This document shows, one piece after another, positions 1-13,900 of a DNA stretch of 64,000 nt. The notes under the pieces were generated by a model. That model had not been told where the DNA came from and did no database searches. It saw only the letters and a list, made by a program, of their open reading frames with translations. The DNA comes from Mrakia gelida (lineage: Eukaryota > Basidiomycota > Tremellomycetes > Cystofilobasidiales > Mrakiaceae): the NCBI GenBank assembly GCA_024345305.1, contig BRON01000005.1:1736001-1800000 (forward strand), in the 5' to 3' direction. A program made the position numbers and the translations under genes. Every line of letters begins with the position of its first letter. Position 1 is the stretch's first letter.

Positions 1-1031
1 GTGGAAGCCTCGTTGGATGGATAGGGGACGGAGGAGGGTTTGGTTGGAGAAGCAGGACGCGTGGGTTCGACGACCTCCTCCTTCGCTCGACCTTTGCCCT
101 TCCCCTTTCCCTTAGACGTCGACGCGATGACTGGTGCGACGAGTGGTTGAGGGACCGGCGAAGCTTTTCCCTTTCCCTTCATCGCCGCCTTGGCCTTCTT
201 GATCGCTGAGGCAGGAGGCCCAGTCGGGGAGGGAGGTACCGAAGGGCTGAAGACGCGATGGACGTTCGGTCGACTTGAGGTTCCTGCTGTTAGGAGGGTG
301 TCGGCGGCTGAGACGAAGGTTGGGAGTTCGAGGAGACGCTTCTTCTTGTTCGTTGTTGTTGTTGTGGATTTGGGGAGGGTGGAGGTCGAGGCGATGGGAA
401 CCGAGGTCGAAGAGGACGCGACGGGAGGAGGAGTAGGGAGAGGAGGTGTGGTTTGAGGTGTAGTTGTTGCGGAGGTGGGTTTCAGGCGAAGCCGAATCCG
501 AGGGATGGTAGGTACGATGGTAGTGGGAGTGGTAGTAGTGGTGGTGGCGGAGGTAGCGGAGAGAGCCGGGGAGAAGTCGCGAACGAGCTTCGAAGGGAGG
601 GAGGGCTGAGGGAGAGGAGCGTGGGAGGAGGTGGAAGACGCGTTGGACATCGCCGAGGAAAAGTTGGAGTTGTTGGAGTTGGAGTTGGAGTAGGATGTCG
701 AAGCGATCGCGTTGAACGAGGATCCTCCAGTAGTTGTAGTAGTGATAACGGATGGTCGAGGTGAAGCCGACGACCTCTTCGAGTTGTTCCCAAAGAGGTC
801 CGAGACGGAAATGGTCTGATGCTTCATCTTGGTTCCTCCTACCGAAGCGAGTTTGGGTTTGGGCTTTGACTGTTGAGTTGAGGTAGAGGAGGAAGCCTGG
901 TGTTTGGCTTGTTTTGGGAGGGAAGAGGAAGAGCTCATCTTGGAAGGAGCAGGCGAGTTGGGTCGAGAAGTGTTGGAGGGACGAGCAGAGGTGCTGCTGC
1001 TGACGCTGGAGTGTCGAGAAAAGGGGTTCAT
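1..1031 (-). CDS. Low-complexity Ser/Thr/Pro/Lys-rich protein, C-terminus outside window
   Basis: A reading frame on the minus strand stays open from an ATG at 1031 to the left edge, about 343 codons, with no intron needed. The protein is dominated by Ser, Thr and Pro runs. It has poly-Thr stretches near residues 170-190 and 225-235, an Asn/Ser-rich run near residue 120, and basic Lys/Gly-rich patches near residues 290-320 that look like nuclear-localisation or nucleic-acid-binding tails. No folded domain is visible in the part present, so any recognisable domain would lie further left. Length and frame consistency support a real gene, but low-complexity composition makes frame choice less certain. 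The product is not recognised. Confidence 0.6.
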   Translation of the reverse strand, partial: MNPFSRHSSVSSSTSARPSNTSRPNSPAPSKMSSSSSLPKQAKHQASSSTSTQQSKPKPKLASVGGTKMKHQTISVSDLFGNNSKRSSASPRPSVITTTTTGGSSFNAIASTSYSNSNSNNSNFSSAMSNASSTSSHAPLPQPSLPSKLVRDFSPALSATSATTTTTTPTTIVPTIPRIRLRLKPTSATTTPQTTPPLPTPPPVASSSTSVPIASTSTLPKSTTTTTNKKKRLLELPTFVSAADTLLTAGTSSRPNVHRVFSPSVPPSPTGPPASAIKKAKAAMKGKGKASPVPQPLVAPVIASTSKGKGKGKGRAKEEVVEPTRPASPTKPSSVPYPSNEAS

Positions 1032-2630
1032 GGACGAAGGGAGGAGGACTGGGAAGGAGGTAAGGAGAGCAAGATCAGCACTCAACGTTCCAGTGGAAGG
1101 TGGGAAAACGAAGGAAGAAGCGAAGGAAGTGCGGGGAAGACGCCGAAAAATGTTTGGTGGTGGAGGTCAAGGGAAGGAAGAGCTCGCGGGAAGCAAATTC
1201 TCAGCCTCAGATATCGAGATATCTGAAGCGTACGATCTCTGAGGGGATTCGAAGAGGTTGCCTCTGGGAAGACAGCTAGCTTGAGAGCTGTGAAGCTCAG
1301 GGCGGCGTCCATCGCAACCCTACAGCTCAGCCGTCGTCGGTTCCTTCCTCCTTCCTCTTGAGCTCACACCTCGAGCTCAAACATATCCTTCGATCTCCAA
1401 ACCCAATCACAAACTCCCTAGAAGCTCTAGAGACCCGATCTATACTGTTGCCGTTCCCTCGAAGGTTCAATTTCTTCGAGAGGCGCCGTCGAGACGACGA
1501 ACGGGCGTTGAGCTCGACTCCCCCGACACAATCCTTCCTTCAAGCTCGTGCAAGATGTAGACTGACCTCGGTGGTAAGGGTGTTGTTTCGGTTGCTCGTT
1601 GAGACTTTGTTCTGTATCTTGTAGTGCTGGAAGTGAATGGAAGGATTGCGAGGGTGCTGGGAGAGGAGGTTGAAGGAGGAGTCGAAGCTCATGAGGAAGG
1701 AGGGGGGAGGACGTCGAGACTCTGGGTGGAGTCTGCCGCTGAGAGATATGTTGACCGGTGAGGGCGAAAGGATGTGGTTTGTGGTGGGAGTCTAGCTCTC
1801 TCCGAAGAGGGTCCAAAGAGGAGGAGCAGAGAAAGGGAGGAAGAGCTGGTGTGAGAGTTGGGAGGGAGGGAGGGAGGAGGGGGGAGCTGAACGACGTCAA
1901 ATGTGAATTTGCTGCGGTATCGAGTTGAGTGATGTTTTTCTTGTCGAGAAAAGAGAGTGAGATAAACGAGCTCTCGATAGCCGATCGAGTGAGCTTGAGC
2001 ACAGCGAGCCCAAGTGCAGATTTGATCGAGGGCTGAACCCGTCGCTCCGCTCGCTTTGGTGGTCGCGACGCGACGGCCTCATCTCGTTCTTCCAAGAAAA
2101 CGAAGCCAGACCTCGATTTCAGGCACGACTGAGTATAAGTAATCTTGCTGCTCGGGATCAATGAGCCCAATTCCAAGAACAACGTCAGAAATGAGGCAGG
2201 CCTGGGAACTCGCGTCGACGACGTCGGCTGAGCTCGAGGAGTCCTCCCTCTGGCGAATTTCCTGGCTCTTTTTTGACCAGATGTGGACAGAACGTCCTGC
2301 GGCTTTCTGTCGCGTACATGTTCTACCTCTGCTCTAGAAAATCTGGACATTTCACCCCACTCGCGGTCAGAGCCGACGCCCACGCTGCCTCTCTTTCCTC
2401 CCTTGAAAAGCTCGCCAGTTCGTCCTCAACGCTCATCATCTCTTCTACCTCTAAACCAGTGAGCCCCCCCCCCCCCCCCCCCCCCCCTTTCTCTCTCTCT
2501 GCGCAAGGATAGGCTCTCCCTCTCCGAGTAGACTGGACGCGCTTTGAGAGCGAGAACGAGGACGAAAGAGAGGAAGCTGACCGACCCCTCCTTCCTCTTC
2601 CGGCTCGATTCTTTATCCCTCCAGATCATC
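1032..2630. other. Long intergenic/promoter region
   Basis: This 1.6 kb separates the divergent starts of the low-complexity gene and the aldo-keto reductase. It contains CT/GA-rich stretches and a run of 24 C at 2464-2487. A 318-codon minus-strand open frame at 1427-2383 has no domain and no splice-like structure, and I treat it as chance. Probably holds both promoters and 5' leaders. Confidence 0.5.
2464..2487. repeat. Poly-C (24) homopolymer
   Basis: An uninterrupted run of 24 C is followed by a CT-rich tract, about 145 bp upstream of the aldo-keto reductase ATG. It is probably in the leader or core promoter and is prone to length change and sequencing error. Confidence 0.9.
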
Positions 2631-4398
2631 ATGTACTCCGAGAAGACCCCCATCATCCAGCACGCCGATACTCCCAAGGTCAAGCTCAACGATGGTCGAA
2701 AGATCCCCGTCATCGGTGAGTGCTGGCCAGCTGCAAGAAGTCCAGAAGCATGCGATCTCGACTGGAGCTCGCTTCTCCCTTCCTCGATCTCTTCCCTCAC
2801 CCCCTCTCGTACCTCAGACTCTGCACGTGCTGACTCTTCCGATCATTTCGTTCACTAGGATTCGGTACCTGGAAGATTCCTATCGAAGTTGCGTGAGTGA
2901 AAGTTCTTCCCCTCTGAGCACGACAGAGGCGGAGCGAAAGGTCGAACTCGTCGAGCTCGTCGAACCTGATCACCTCATCATTCTCGACATCCTCCCTTCA
3001 CAGCGCTGGACAGGTCGACCAGGCCATTGAGCTCGGATTCTCTCACGTCAGTGGACCCTCTTCCTTCGAAGCTGAAGAGGCAGAAGCGAACTTTTCGCTG
3101 ACTTCCCTCCTTTCGATCTTCGTTCCTTTAGGTCGATACCGCTCAGAGCTACCGAAACGAGACCGAGGCAGGTCAAGCGATTCGGGGATCTGGACTTTCT
3201 CGAGACGAGATTTGGGTCACCACCAAGTGGTCAGGACTTGACGGGAAGGGACCCCGTCAGTCAGCGGAGGAGTCGCTCGAGAAGGTGAGCCGCTGCTGAG
3301 TCGACTCTTTCCTCGCACGATCTCTCGACTTTCTGACGATTCTCTCCTCTTCAACTCGCAGCTCGGTCTGAAGTACATCGACCTTCTTCTGATTCACCAC
3401 CCTCGACTCACCAACGGAGACATCCCTGGAGCTTGGGCTGAGTTCGAGAAGCTTCGTTCGTCCTCTTTCCACGTCGTCGGACGCGTCGAACGCCAACAAA
3501 TCAAAGCTGATCACTTTCTTCTGCTGCTTTTCTAGAGGCTGATGGTCTCGTCAAGTCGATTGGAGTCTCCAACTTCGAGATCGACGACCTCAAGATCCTC
3601 TTGAAGGACGCGAAAGTCAAGCCCGTTATCAACCAGGTCAGTCGTTCATCCTTCCTTTCGCCGTCTTTACACCGTGCTCACAACATTCCCACTCGACCCA
3701 TTGCGCTTCCTGTAGATTCTCTTCCACCCTTGTGAGTATGACCATCCTCGAGCAGCTTGCACCGCGTCCCTCGCCGCGTTCAGCTGATTTCTCCTCCCCT
3801 CCCTTTCTCTCAGACGTCTACTCTTCCAAGGCTCCTCTTATTGAGTTCCTCGCGGAGAACGACATTGCCTTCGAGGCTTATTCTGGTCTAATCGTGAGTC
3901 TCTCCGTTCGATTTCACTCTCTCGCCTCCTCGCGGCGTCGTCTCACTCGTTCTGGACGCGTCCCCTCCCTTTGTTTCCAGCCTCTCACTTCCCGACCCGG
4001 AGGACCCGTCGACAAGCCCGTCGCCGCCGTTGCCAAACGACTCTCCATCGCTCCCGAGCAAGTTCTTCGTGAGTCTGACTGTCTGCTTCGCGCGAGACGA
4101 TCTCGTCGTCTCCCCTTTCTGATCAACCTCTTCACTCTTCATCTCGCTCGCCATAGTCGCCTGGGTCATCGCTCACTCCGGTATCCCCATCACCACCTCC
4201 TCCAAAGCCGAGCGAGTCAAGAACTACCTTCAGGTCCCTTTCATCAAGCTCACAAAGGAGGAAGTCGCGTCGATCGACAAGGCTGGGAAGAAGGGAGAGT
4301 TCAGGGAGGGAGCGAGGTGGTACGCTTCTCGATTCGCTTTGGGAGGGTTGGTCGGACTTGCTGGAGTTGTTGGAGTTAAGCAGATCTTCGGTATCTAA
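2631..4398 (+). CDS. Aldo-keto reductase with hydrophobic C-terminal segment
   Basis: This is an NAD(P)H-dependent aldo/keto reductase of the TIM-barrel family that reduces aldehydes or ketones. Exons run from 2631-2715 through several short introns to a TAA at 4396-4398. Recognisable elements in order are GFGTW near residue 30, DTAQSYRNE with the catalytic Asp and Tyr, TTKW with the catalytic Lys, IHHPR with the active-site His, SIGVSNFE, and a QVLLAWVIAHSGIPITTSS cofactor region. About 300 residues is typical for the family. Unlike soluble members, the last ~20 residues form a Gly/Val/Leu-rich hydrophobic stretch ending KQIFGI, which could be a tail anchor. The gene lies convergent with the LOV-paralogue gene, 215 bp apart. 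The substrate cannot be told from sequence. Confidence 0.93.
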
Positions 4399-4613
4399 GT
4401 AGTATTGAGCAGCAGAAGATAGTCTAGTGCGCGTTTCCGAGGGGATGACGAACGATCTCAATTCACGACGTTGTTTTCACTTTTAACGAACTCCAGCTCG
4501 CGGAAGGAGAGAGAGACAGCAGATATAGGTTCTTTCGATGGCCGTGTCAAAGTCGTGTATCGTGAATCCAAGAAGCAAAGCAAGCAAGCGAGAGTACAAT
4601 TGTTCAAACAAGC

Positions 4614-7588
4614 TCAGTCTCCCAGAACGACGCACCACGCGTCGACGACGCCCTGCGAGAACAAAGAGCAGAGTCAGCTTGACCACCACGGCCGTTTCTC
4701 AGAGACGAGCTATGTCACCTTCGCATCTCTGCAAGTCAAAGGAGAGGAGCCGTCAGTTTCGAATCAAAGTCAAGGCACGACGCGCGAACGAAGAACTCAC
4801 CGAAGAGGAGTCAGATGCAGCAAGAACGAAGAGAACCTCCTTCCATCTTCGTCGACGTACGCTCCTCGGCTCCCTGAGGGGTTTGTGGACTGCTTGAGAC
4901 CTCCTCGAACTGAGTAAGCGACCTCTCGAGAGACAACTGTCTGGACCGCGTCTCGAAGCTTTCCCGTTTCTCGACGCGTTGGAAGGATGAGGAGGTCACT
5001 GAGACTGTGGAAGGTTTACGAGTATGTGTAAGCAAAGGGTTTGAGGAGAGCTGAGATAGGGATGAATCCGACGAACTCTCTGTGAAGGAGAGGCGACGCG
5101 TTGCTGTCTTTCGGCGTCGTCGTTCGATATCCGAGACTTTGGAGAACTGAGGTTGTTACAAAGACTGAGAGAACAGAGGGAGACAGTCGGCAGAGTATTA
5201 TATAGGGGGGACGGAAGATCCACTCACGGATCTCGAGCTTCTTTGGTCTCTGAGCAAGTTCGAGGAAGCAACAAGCTCGATTAGTTCAAGCTCACGTCGA
5301 ACAGACTCGAAAGCGATAGGGACTCACGAAGACGATCAGCTTCGAGTAGATCTCCGAGACAGTCCTCAACTGCTGGTCGAGAGGAAGGGCATCTTGAGGA
5401 AGGGTACCTGAAATCGGGCGAGAAGGTGGAAGGACTCGCGTCGCGTCAGTCTTCGAAAGAACGGCAAAGACGACGAGACGCGACTCACTCTCCGCACCAA
5501 GGATCCGTTGACCCGAACCAGGATCTCGTAGAAAACTCGGAAGAGTCCCTTTCCCTCTGATCTTAGCCAACAGCTTCCCTATCCCGTCGACGGGGCCGGA
5601 CGAGGTCGATTTCCCAGACCCAAAGCCTCCGATCCTCTCTCCGAGCTCGGGGTCTCGAACGAGTCCAGCGGCGACGGTTCCTCCCGGAGCTTCTCCTGGT
5701 TGATGGGACCTGAAGGAGTCAAAGATTGAGATCTGACCAGTCTGTCTCTCGGCCTGGATGAAGTAGAAGGGCGATCATTGAAGGCGAGGATGGAACGACA
5801 CGTCGAGAAAAGTGAAGCTCACCGCCGAAACGACTTCCGAGCTCAGTCGAAGATCCTTTCGACCGTTCCTCGCAATCTCAGCGGCGATGCGATCTTCTTG
5901 AAGCGTATCTCCAGCTCCAATGAGGAAGGAGAGCGATTCGGTCGAAGCGAGAGCGTCCGAGATGTCTGATGAATCGAAGCGAGCGTCGAATGAGAATTGA
6001 CGAACGTGAACGTCGAAGGAACGAAGGGCGTACTGATTTGACCTCCCTAGAAAACAAGACGAGGAAGGTGAGATGTTTAGTGAGTACAAGAAGTCAGCCA
6101 GTCCGCTCGCGTCGAATGAGGCACGAGCGAGTCCGGCGTCCCTCCTCCTCTGCTCTCCCCACCTCCTCTCGCATTCGTCGTCGTCCCTCCTTTCCCCACT
6201 CTCCCAGCAGATCCCTCGCTCCCCAAACTGTGCTCATCGGGACTTCTTGAAGCTCCAAAGAACGTTCCAGGAACGATCCTAGGCGATGAAGCGACGAAAC
6301 AGTGGTCGGACTCCTCGAGCCAAGCAGGGGTGGTCAGGGAGCTGAGAAGAGGAGGGAGAACGGTCGAGGGAGGAGGCGAGGGGTAGAGAAGGTCGGATGA
6401 CGGGAGGATTTCGGACGGAAGATGAGGTCGGCAGCTAGGGGAGGTGTAGTGAGATGAGGAGGAAGGAGAGTGGTGGTTTCGAGGCGACGACGAGTGAGAG
6501 GGAGAGCGATGAAGCTCAGAGGAGGTTGGGTTGGAAGCGGTGTAGGTTTGAGAGGTTTGGGTGATGCGAGACTGAGAGCTGGAGGATGATGATTCTTGAT
6601 GGCGAGATGGTGCTGAAGGAAGAAAGGAAGGAAGGAAGAGGGAGATGGACCGCGAGATGAGCCACTCTCGCCTTCCTTCCTCTCCTCCCTCGCCTCGTCC
6701 TCGACGACTCACCTGATGGTTCTGAGACCTCGGCAGACTCCCCACTTCACGCTTCGTATGCATCACCAGCTCCCCTTCCGTCCTCGTCTTCCTCGAACTT
6801 GACCGTGAGAGGAGCGTCCCTCGTCGGTGGTCTCAAACCTGAGTTTGACGAGGAGGTGGTGGATCTTGGAGAGTCGAAGCTGAACGAGGGATCTTTGGTG
6901 ACTCTGGGTCCTATCGCTCCCAGCGAGGAGCTTCTTCGCGTGGCTGCCTCGCGCGAAGAGCGGATGTTGAGGTCGGAGGAGTCGTCGTTCGCGTCGGGCA
7001 TCCTTGCTGCTGCTGGCGAGGGTGGTGGTTGGGAGGAACGAAGGAAGAGAAGGTTTCGGCAAGAAGGGACTGCGACAGTTATGAGATAAGAGGATAAAGT
7101 GTTTGGTTTAGGATCATGCAGACGGAGAAGAAAGGGGAGGGGAACGAGAGCGGGCGAAGGAGGACGGACTCAGGGCTCGCTCGCGTCTCGGTGCTCGGTC
7201 TCAGCTGCGGTACCATGGTCTAGAGCTATGAGTAGTGATCCGAGAGAGCCTGTAGAAGGGTAGCAGGGACGAGATAAGAAAGGTGAGCATCGAAAGTTCT
7301 ACGAAGAGGACGGGCCAACAAAAGAGAAGGCAAACTCACCAGCGTCGAGCCGAGGCTCGTCGTGCTTCCGACCCGATCCAAAACCTGAGCACAAAAGAGG
7401 GACGTATGACATGGAAGCCGTCTCTTGTTACCAGGATCCTGAAGAGCGGTGAGCGGAGATGACGACTCGGAGAAAAAGAAGGAGGCGGAGGACGAGGGAG
7501 TGTTGCGTTCGAGCCATCGACAGGCCTCTTCGACCTTGAAGACGCAAAACAAGTAGGTTTTCGAATGGTGAGTCGGGACCCTGATCAT
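4614..7588 (-). CDS. Paralogue of the RGS-LOV photoreceptor lacking the LOV core
   Basis: The last ~270 residues align exon by exon with the plus-strand RGS-LOV protein. Shared stretches include GGQINISDALAS, SEVVSA, GGTVAAGLV, GTLP, ALPLDQQ, YSKL, ASPLLH, LPTRRET, SVRGGL, LHLTPL and an ending like DAWCVVLGD. A 13-base micro-exon at 6034-6046 carries GGQI. The PAS-like C-terminal domain is therefore kept, but no flavin-binding GRNCRFLQG motif and no RGS domain are present. Upstream is a Ser/Pro/Gly-rich disordered linker that joins the GGQI exon in frame through a GTGCCT donor. The N-terminal part is less certain. An ATG at 7588 starts a stretch with VEEACRWLERN, which can be spliced in frame into the Ser-rich exon that contains an internal ATG at 7001. 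If that splice is wrong, 7588-7170 is a separate small gene. It is divergent from RVB1. Confidence 0.72.
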
Positions 7589-7927
7589 GTCGTCCGACTA
7601 TCAGAGGCCAGCTTATATCTGTAAGTTGAGCTTGTGGGCGTCGGCAGGGAGAAGAGAGACGGCGGGCGAAAGGGAAGGAGAAGATTCGAGCTTCGTTGAG
7701 CTCACCTCCCAACGCCTTCCATCTCTTCCCCTCGGCCCTTTCCTTTCCTTCCTCCTTCTCGTGAGTATACAAGCTCTCTTCACGTCGCTCGCAACATGCA
7801 TGCACTTAGAGAAGTCGCTGACTCCATCGTGGAACGCTCGTTGCCATCCAGTCTCCCTCGTTCAGCTTCCTCCTTCCCTCCCTTCCCTTCTCCTCCCCTT
7901 CTCTCCATCCCTCCCCTCCCCCAAACG
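7589..7927. promoter_or_regulatory. Divergent promoter, LOV paralogue / RVB1
   Basis: 339 bp lie between the ATG at 7588 (-) and the RVB1 ATG at 7928 (+). The RVB1 side is strongly pyrimidine-rich (C/T blocks at about 7850-7920), as expected for a basidiomycete transcription start region. No specific operator is recognised. Confidence 0.5.
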
Positions 7928-10228
<2,301 letters not shown>

Positions 10229-10941
10229 ATTGATGAAGACAGAGGAGATCTTTGTGGCTATGCTCATGTCTTTCTTGTTTCCTCTAGCTGGAGCTCAAGA
10301 AGGAAAGACGGACGACGTCGAAAGGAAGGCGCGTCTCGATTCGATTTCGATCGCTCGCTCGAGCCTCCTTCCCGGTCTCCCTCAGGCTCGACGAACTTCT
10401 CGATACCTCCTCGCGAGCGTCTTACTAGCTCAGCAGATTGTCTTCGCTGACATACCTTCCGGACCTACAGAAGAAAAAGCTGCTCGCTTCAAGAGGCGCA
10501 AACCAAACCAAACTCACGCGACCTCTCCTCGCCTCACTTCGTAAGCCCTTCCCTCTTCTCCCTAGCTCATCGGATGAACCGGGACTGACTCTTCCTCACT
10601 CTTTTGATCGCTCGTTCTTTCAATCTGTGCCTCTCCCTCCAAAGTCGAGCTAGCGAGTGATGCGTCGGCTCGTGCCTGTGAAGGTGATGCGAGATATTCA
10701 GGTTCGGACTGATCTGGGAAGCGATGCTCCTGATCCCTTTTAGCTCGTTTTTGAGCTAGCAGGGAAGGTGAGCTAGAGAAACGGGATCAAACTCTGAGGC
10801 GGAAGGAAGGGTTCGAGGGCGAAGAGGGAAGAGTTGGTTTCTGACGTCCATCTTCGCCCTCCTCCCTCCCTCTCCCTTTCTTCTTCTTCCTTTCGGCCAA
10901 CCATTCCTCAAGCAGACGCAACCATTCGATCCTTCATCGCC
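10229..10941. other. Intergenic region between RVB1 and RGS-LOV gene
   Basis: 713 bp lie between the RVB1 stop and the ATG at 10942. The right third is pyrimidine-rich, consistent with the promoter and leader of the photoreceptor gene. An inverted pair of GAGCTAG/AGCTCG-type words near 10740 could form a hairpin. No gene is seen. Confidence 0.5.
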
Positions 10942-13900
10942 ATGGATCGTCCTCCTCGAAAATCTTCGCTTCCTCCCTCAACGAGTGCCTCCACACTCTC
11001 CCCTCCCCTCTCGACCTCCTCCCCTCCCGACACTCCAGGTCCCCAAACTCCTCAATCCCTGCCTCCCACCTCCCTCCCCTCAGAGAAAAACCTCCTCGTC
11101 GTCTCTTCCTCCAACACCTCCTCGAACCCTTCCTCCAACTCCCATCGCCGATCCCTCTCCAACATCAAACAGCGACTTCCTCCCATCTCCTCCGCTTCGA
11201 CTCCCTCCAACAACTCGAACGGCGAAGACTCAACCTCCTTCAACTTCTCCGAAGACCTCAAAGCGACCATCTCCTCAGCAGCAACAGCCATCACCCGCTC
11301 AGACTCGTCCTCCTTCGATCGATACAAGACAGGCTCCCCTACCTCTCCCAGCATGCCCAAATCGTTGATCGAAGCGGAGGAAGCGCTTGGGTTGACGGAG
11401 AGGGTTCAGGAGGAGGAGGAGAAGGACAGGAGAAGAAGGCAGGAGATGGACTTGAGACGAAGTCAGAACAGTGCCAGATCTGCTGCTTCTGGTGGAGGTG
11501 GGAGGGCTGGGCAGGAGGAGGTTTGGGCGAGAGAGGGAGATGGGAGGGAGAGGGACGGGAGAGGAGGAGGGGAGTTGAGAGCTCCTCAGCCGAGATACGT
11601 TGGAAGGGAGGGGAGCGAGGCGGGGTACGATAGTGATAGTAGGAGCGTGTTTGGGAGCTACGATCCTGATGTTCGAGGAACGAGGAATTTCGAGGAGGAG
11701 GATGATGAGGAGATGGAAGGTGAGTTTGGGTCTCATATTCGCTCGGAGTCGAGTTCCTTTCCTTCTCATCTTCCTTCCTTCCTTCCTTCCCTCGACTCTA
11801 ACCTCCTTCTTCTACTCCCCTTCCTACGACTCAGTCGTCTCCCGAGGACTCTCCAACACCGATCGAACTCCCCAAGCCATCACCTTCGAGCAACAACAGC
11901 CACGACGACCGAGCGACACGTCCTCCGTCCCTCTCCCTCTCAAGCACCAACGATCCACCGCTCATCCCGTCTCGCCTCTCTCCAAGAACCAGCAACTCCC
12001 TACTCCTCCTCTCGGAATCGGACCTCCTCCTCAGAGATCGTACGATGACGAGTTGAGACCTCCCACTCCTACTCTTCGACGATCCCAGTCCGCCGAACAC
12101 TCGGTCGCGTACCAACCCTCGCCTTACCCGTCGAGGTCTCAGCAGCAGCAGCAACAGTACGATCGTCGAGACGGTCGAGGTCAGCAACAGCGAGGAGAGC
12201 GAGAGCGAGAACGAGGTCCTCGATGGCAAGGAGGAAACGACCGAGATCGAGATCAACGCGACTTCCCAACCTCTCCTCAAGCTCAAGGCGGGATGTACGT
12301 CCACCCTCGAGACGGCAGCGACTACTCCCTCCCTCAACGATCCACCAGCTACGTCAGCCAGTCAGGAGGAGGAGGAGGAGATCCCTACTACCAGCAGCAA
12401 CAACAGCATCCTCGATACCAGCACCAGCAGCACGACTCCTACTACCGAACCGACCCTCGAGATCGACATCGAGGACGCGTCGTCGACTACTTCCCCACCA
12501 CCTCCTCCCAATTCCCTCTCCCTCCTCCCATCCGAGATCGATACGGCTCCCTTCCCTCCCCTTCCGACCTCCTCTACGACGAAGGTCTCCCCACTCCTAC
12601 CGCTTCCTCAGGATCCAACTTCGGTTCGTCTCAACAACAGCAGCAAGTCGGCGTCGTCGCTCGACAAAACCGAGAGGAAGCGACTCTCCCTGCTTCGTTC
12701 TTCGGTGCTTCCCCTTCGACCGGAGCTGGGATCGGGATGCGAGGTCAGAGGAGCATGGATCCCAGGTTCCCTGGACACAAGAGCGAGAGGAGCGAGAGCT
12801 TCTACACCGCCGGCGAGGACGGAGGGTTGAGTATGAGTTTGGGAAGTGGTAGCACTCGAGCAGAGCCGGTGGCATTTTCCGGAACGATACACAACTTTCC
12901 CAACCTGAAGGATGGGACGAGGGTGGATGGGAAGACGAGCTGTGAGTGGTTTCGACCTCTTTCGTGCGAGGGAGACGAGAGCCGGACGACGCGACTGACC
13001 TTGCTTCGTTTTTGGTTTTGGGTTCGTTTGCAGTGCCCATCACGTTCATCCAGAGAGATCTCGATCACTCGATTTCGTCGCTGATCAGTAAGGATGTGTT
13101 CAATGAGTTGCTTGTTGATCCTGTGAGTTCAACGCGCGTTTCGATTTCGCTTCTCGTCGTCGCTCGTTCTCTCGAGGCTCGCCGTCTTCGAACGAACATA
13201 CCGACTGACCTTTCGAACTCGTTTTCCTTCGTGTTTCAGATGGGCCGATTTTGATTCCGAGAGTGGCTCGCGAGAGAAGGGAAACCCAAGTCGAGCTCGC
13301 TTCTCGCGTTCTATCAGGATTCGAAGGCTTACCTCAAGTGCGTCGCTCATTTCTCTCTCTCATTCGTTGGCTTTCCCCTTCGATTCTTCCCTTCGAAGCC
13401 CTCCAAGCTGACACGTTTTTCGTGATCATTCCTCGCTCTCAGGATCATGGACGAGTTCAAATCGCTCGGTCTCGCCATCCACGGTTCGTTCGACGCGTCG
13501 ACCCTTTCTTCGGCCTTTCCCTCTCGACTTGGCTGACTATTGTTTGTTTCTCTCGTCCCCAGAATCCTTCCTCGCTCCCTCCTCCGTCAAAGAGATCGAC
13601 GTCTCAACCGAGTCGAAGGAGGACTCGCTGCTCGCCCTCCGAGAGGCTCATCGTTTGAAGACCCCGTTCTCGAGAGCCGCCACCCAAGCTTTCGATACGC
13701 TCTACGCTTCGGAGTTTTCGGCGTTCATCAAGAAGAAGATTGTGAGTTTCGGCGTGAGGAGATGAGAGAGGGAGTGGGAAGGGGAGAGGGACGGGAGCTG
13801 ACTTCACTTTCGGTTTGGTTTGGGAAACAGACGGATCAGGCGAGAGTTCGGTTCGTCGAGTCGTTCTTCTCTTTTCGAGGGATAGCGGCGCGTACTGACG

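Noticed and set aside
1427..2383. 318-codon minus-strand open frame
   Set aside because: Ser/Pro/Arg-rich with no domain, no splice structure and no conserved stretch. It sits in a promoter-like region. Long chance frames are common in GC-rich DNA.
7170..7588. Independent small gene ending at a TGA at 7170
   Set aside because: Possible, but an in-phase splice leads on into the LOV-paralogue exons, so I kept it as that gene's uncertain N-terminus.
13252..13254. Selenocysteine or recoding explanation for the TGA
   Set aside because: Most fungi, including the basidiomycetes I know, lack selenocysteine machinery, and the following bases (TTC) do not match the usual readthrough context.
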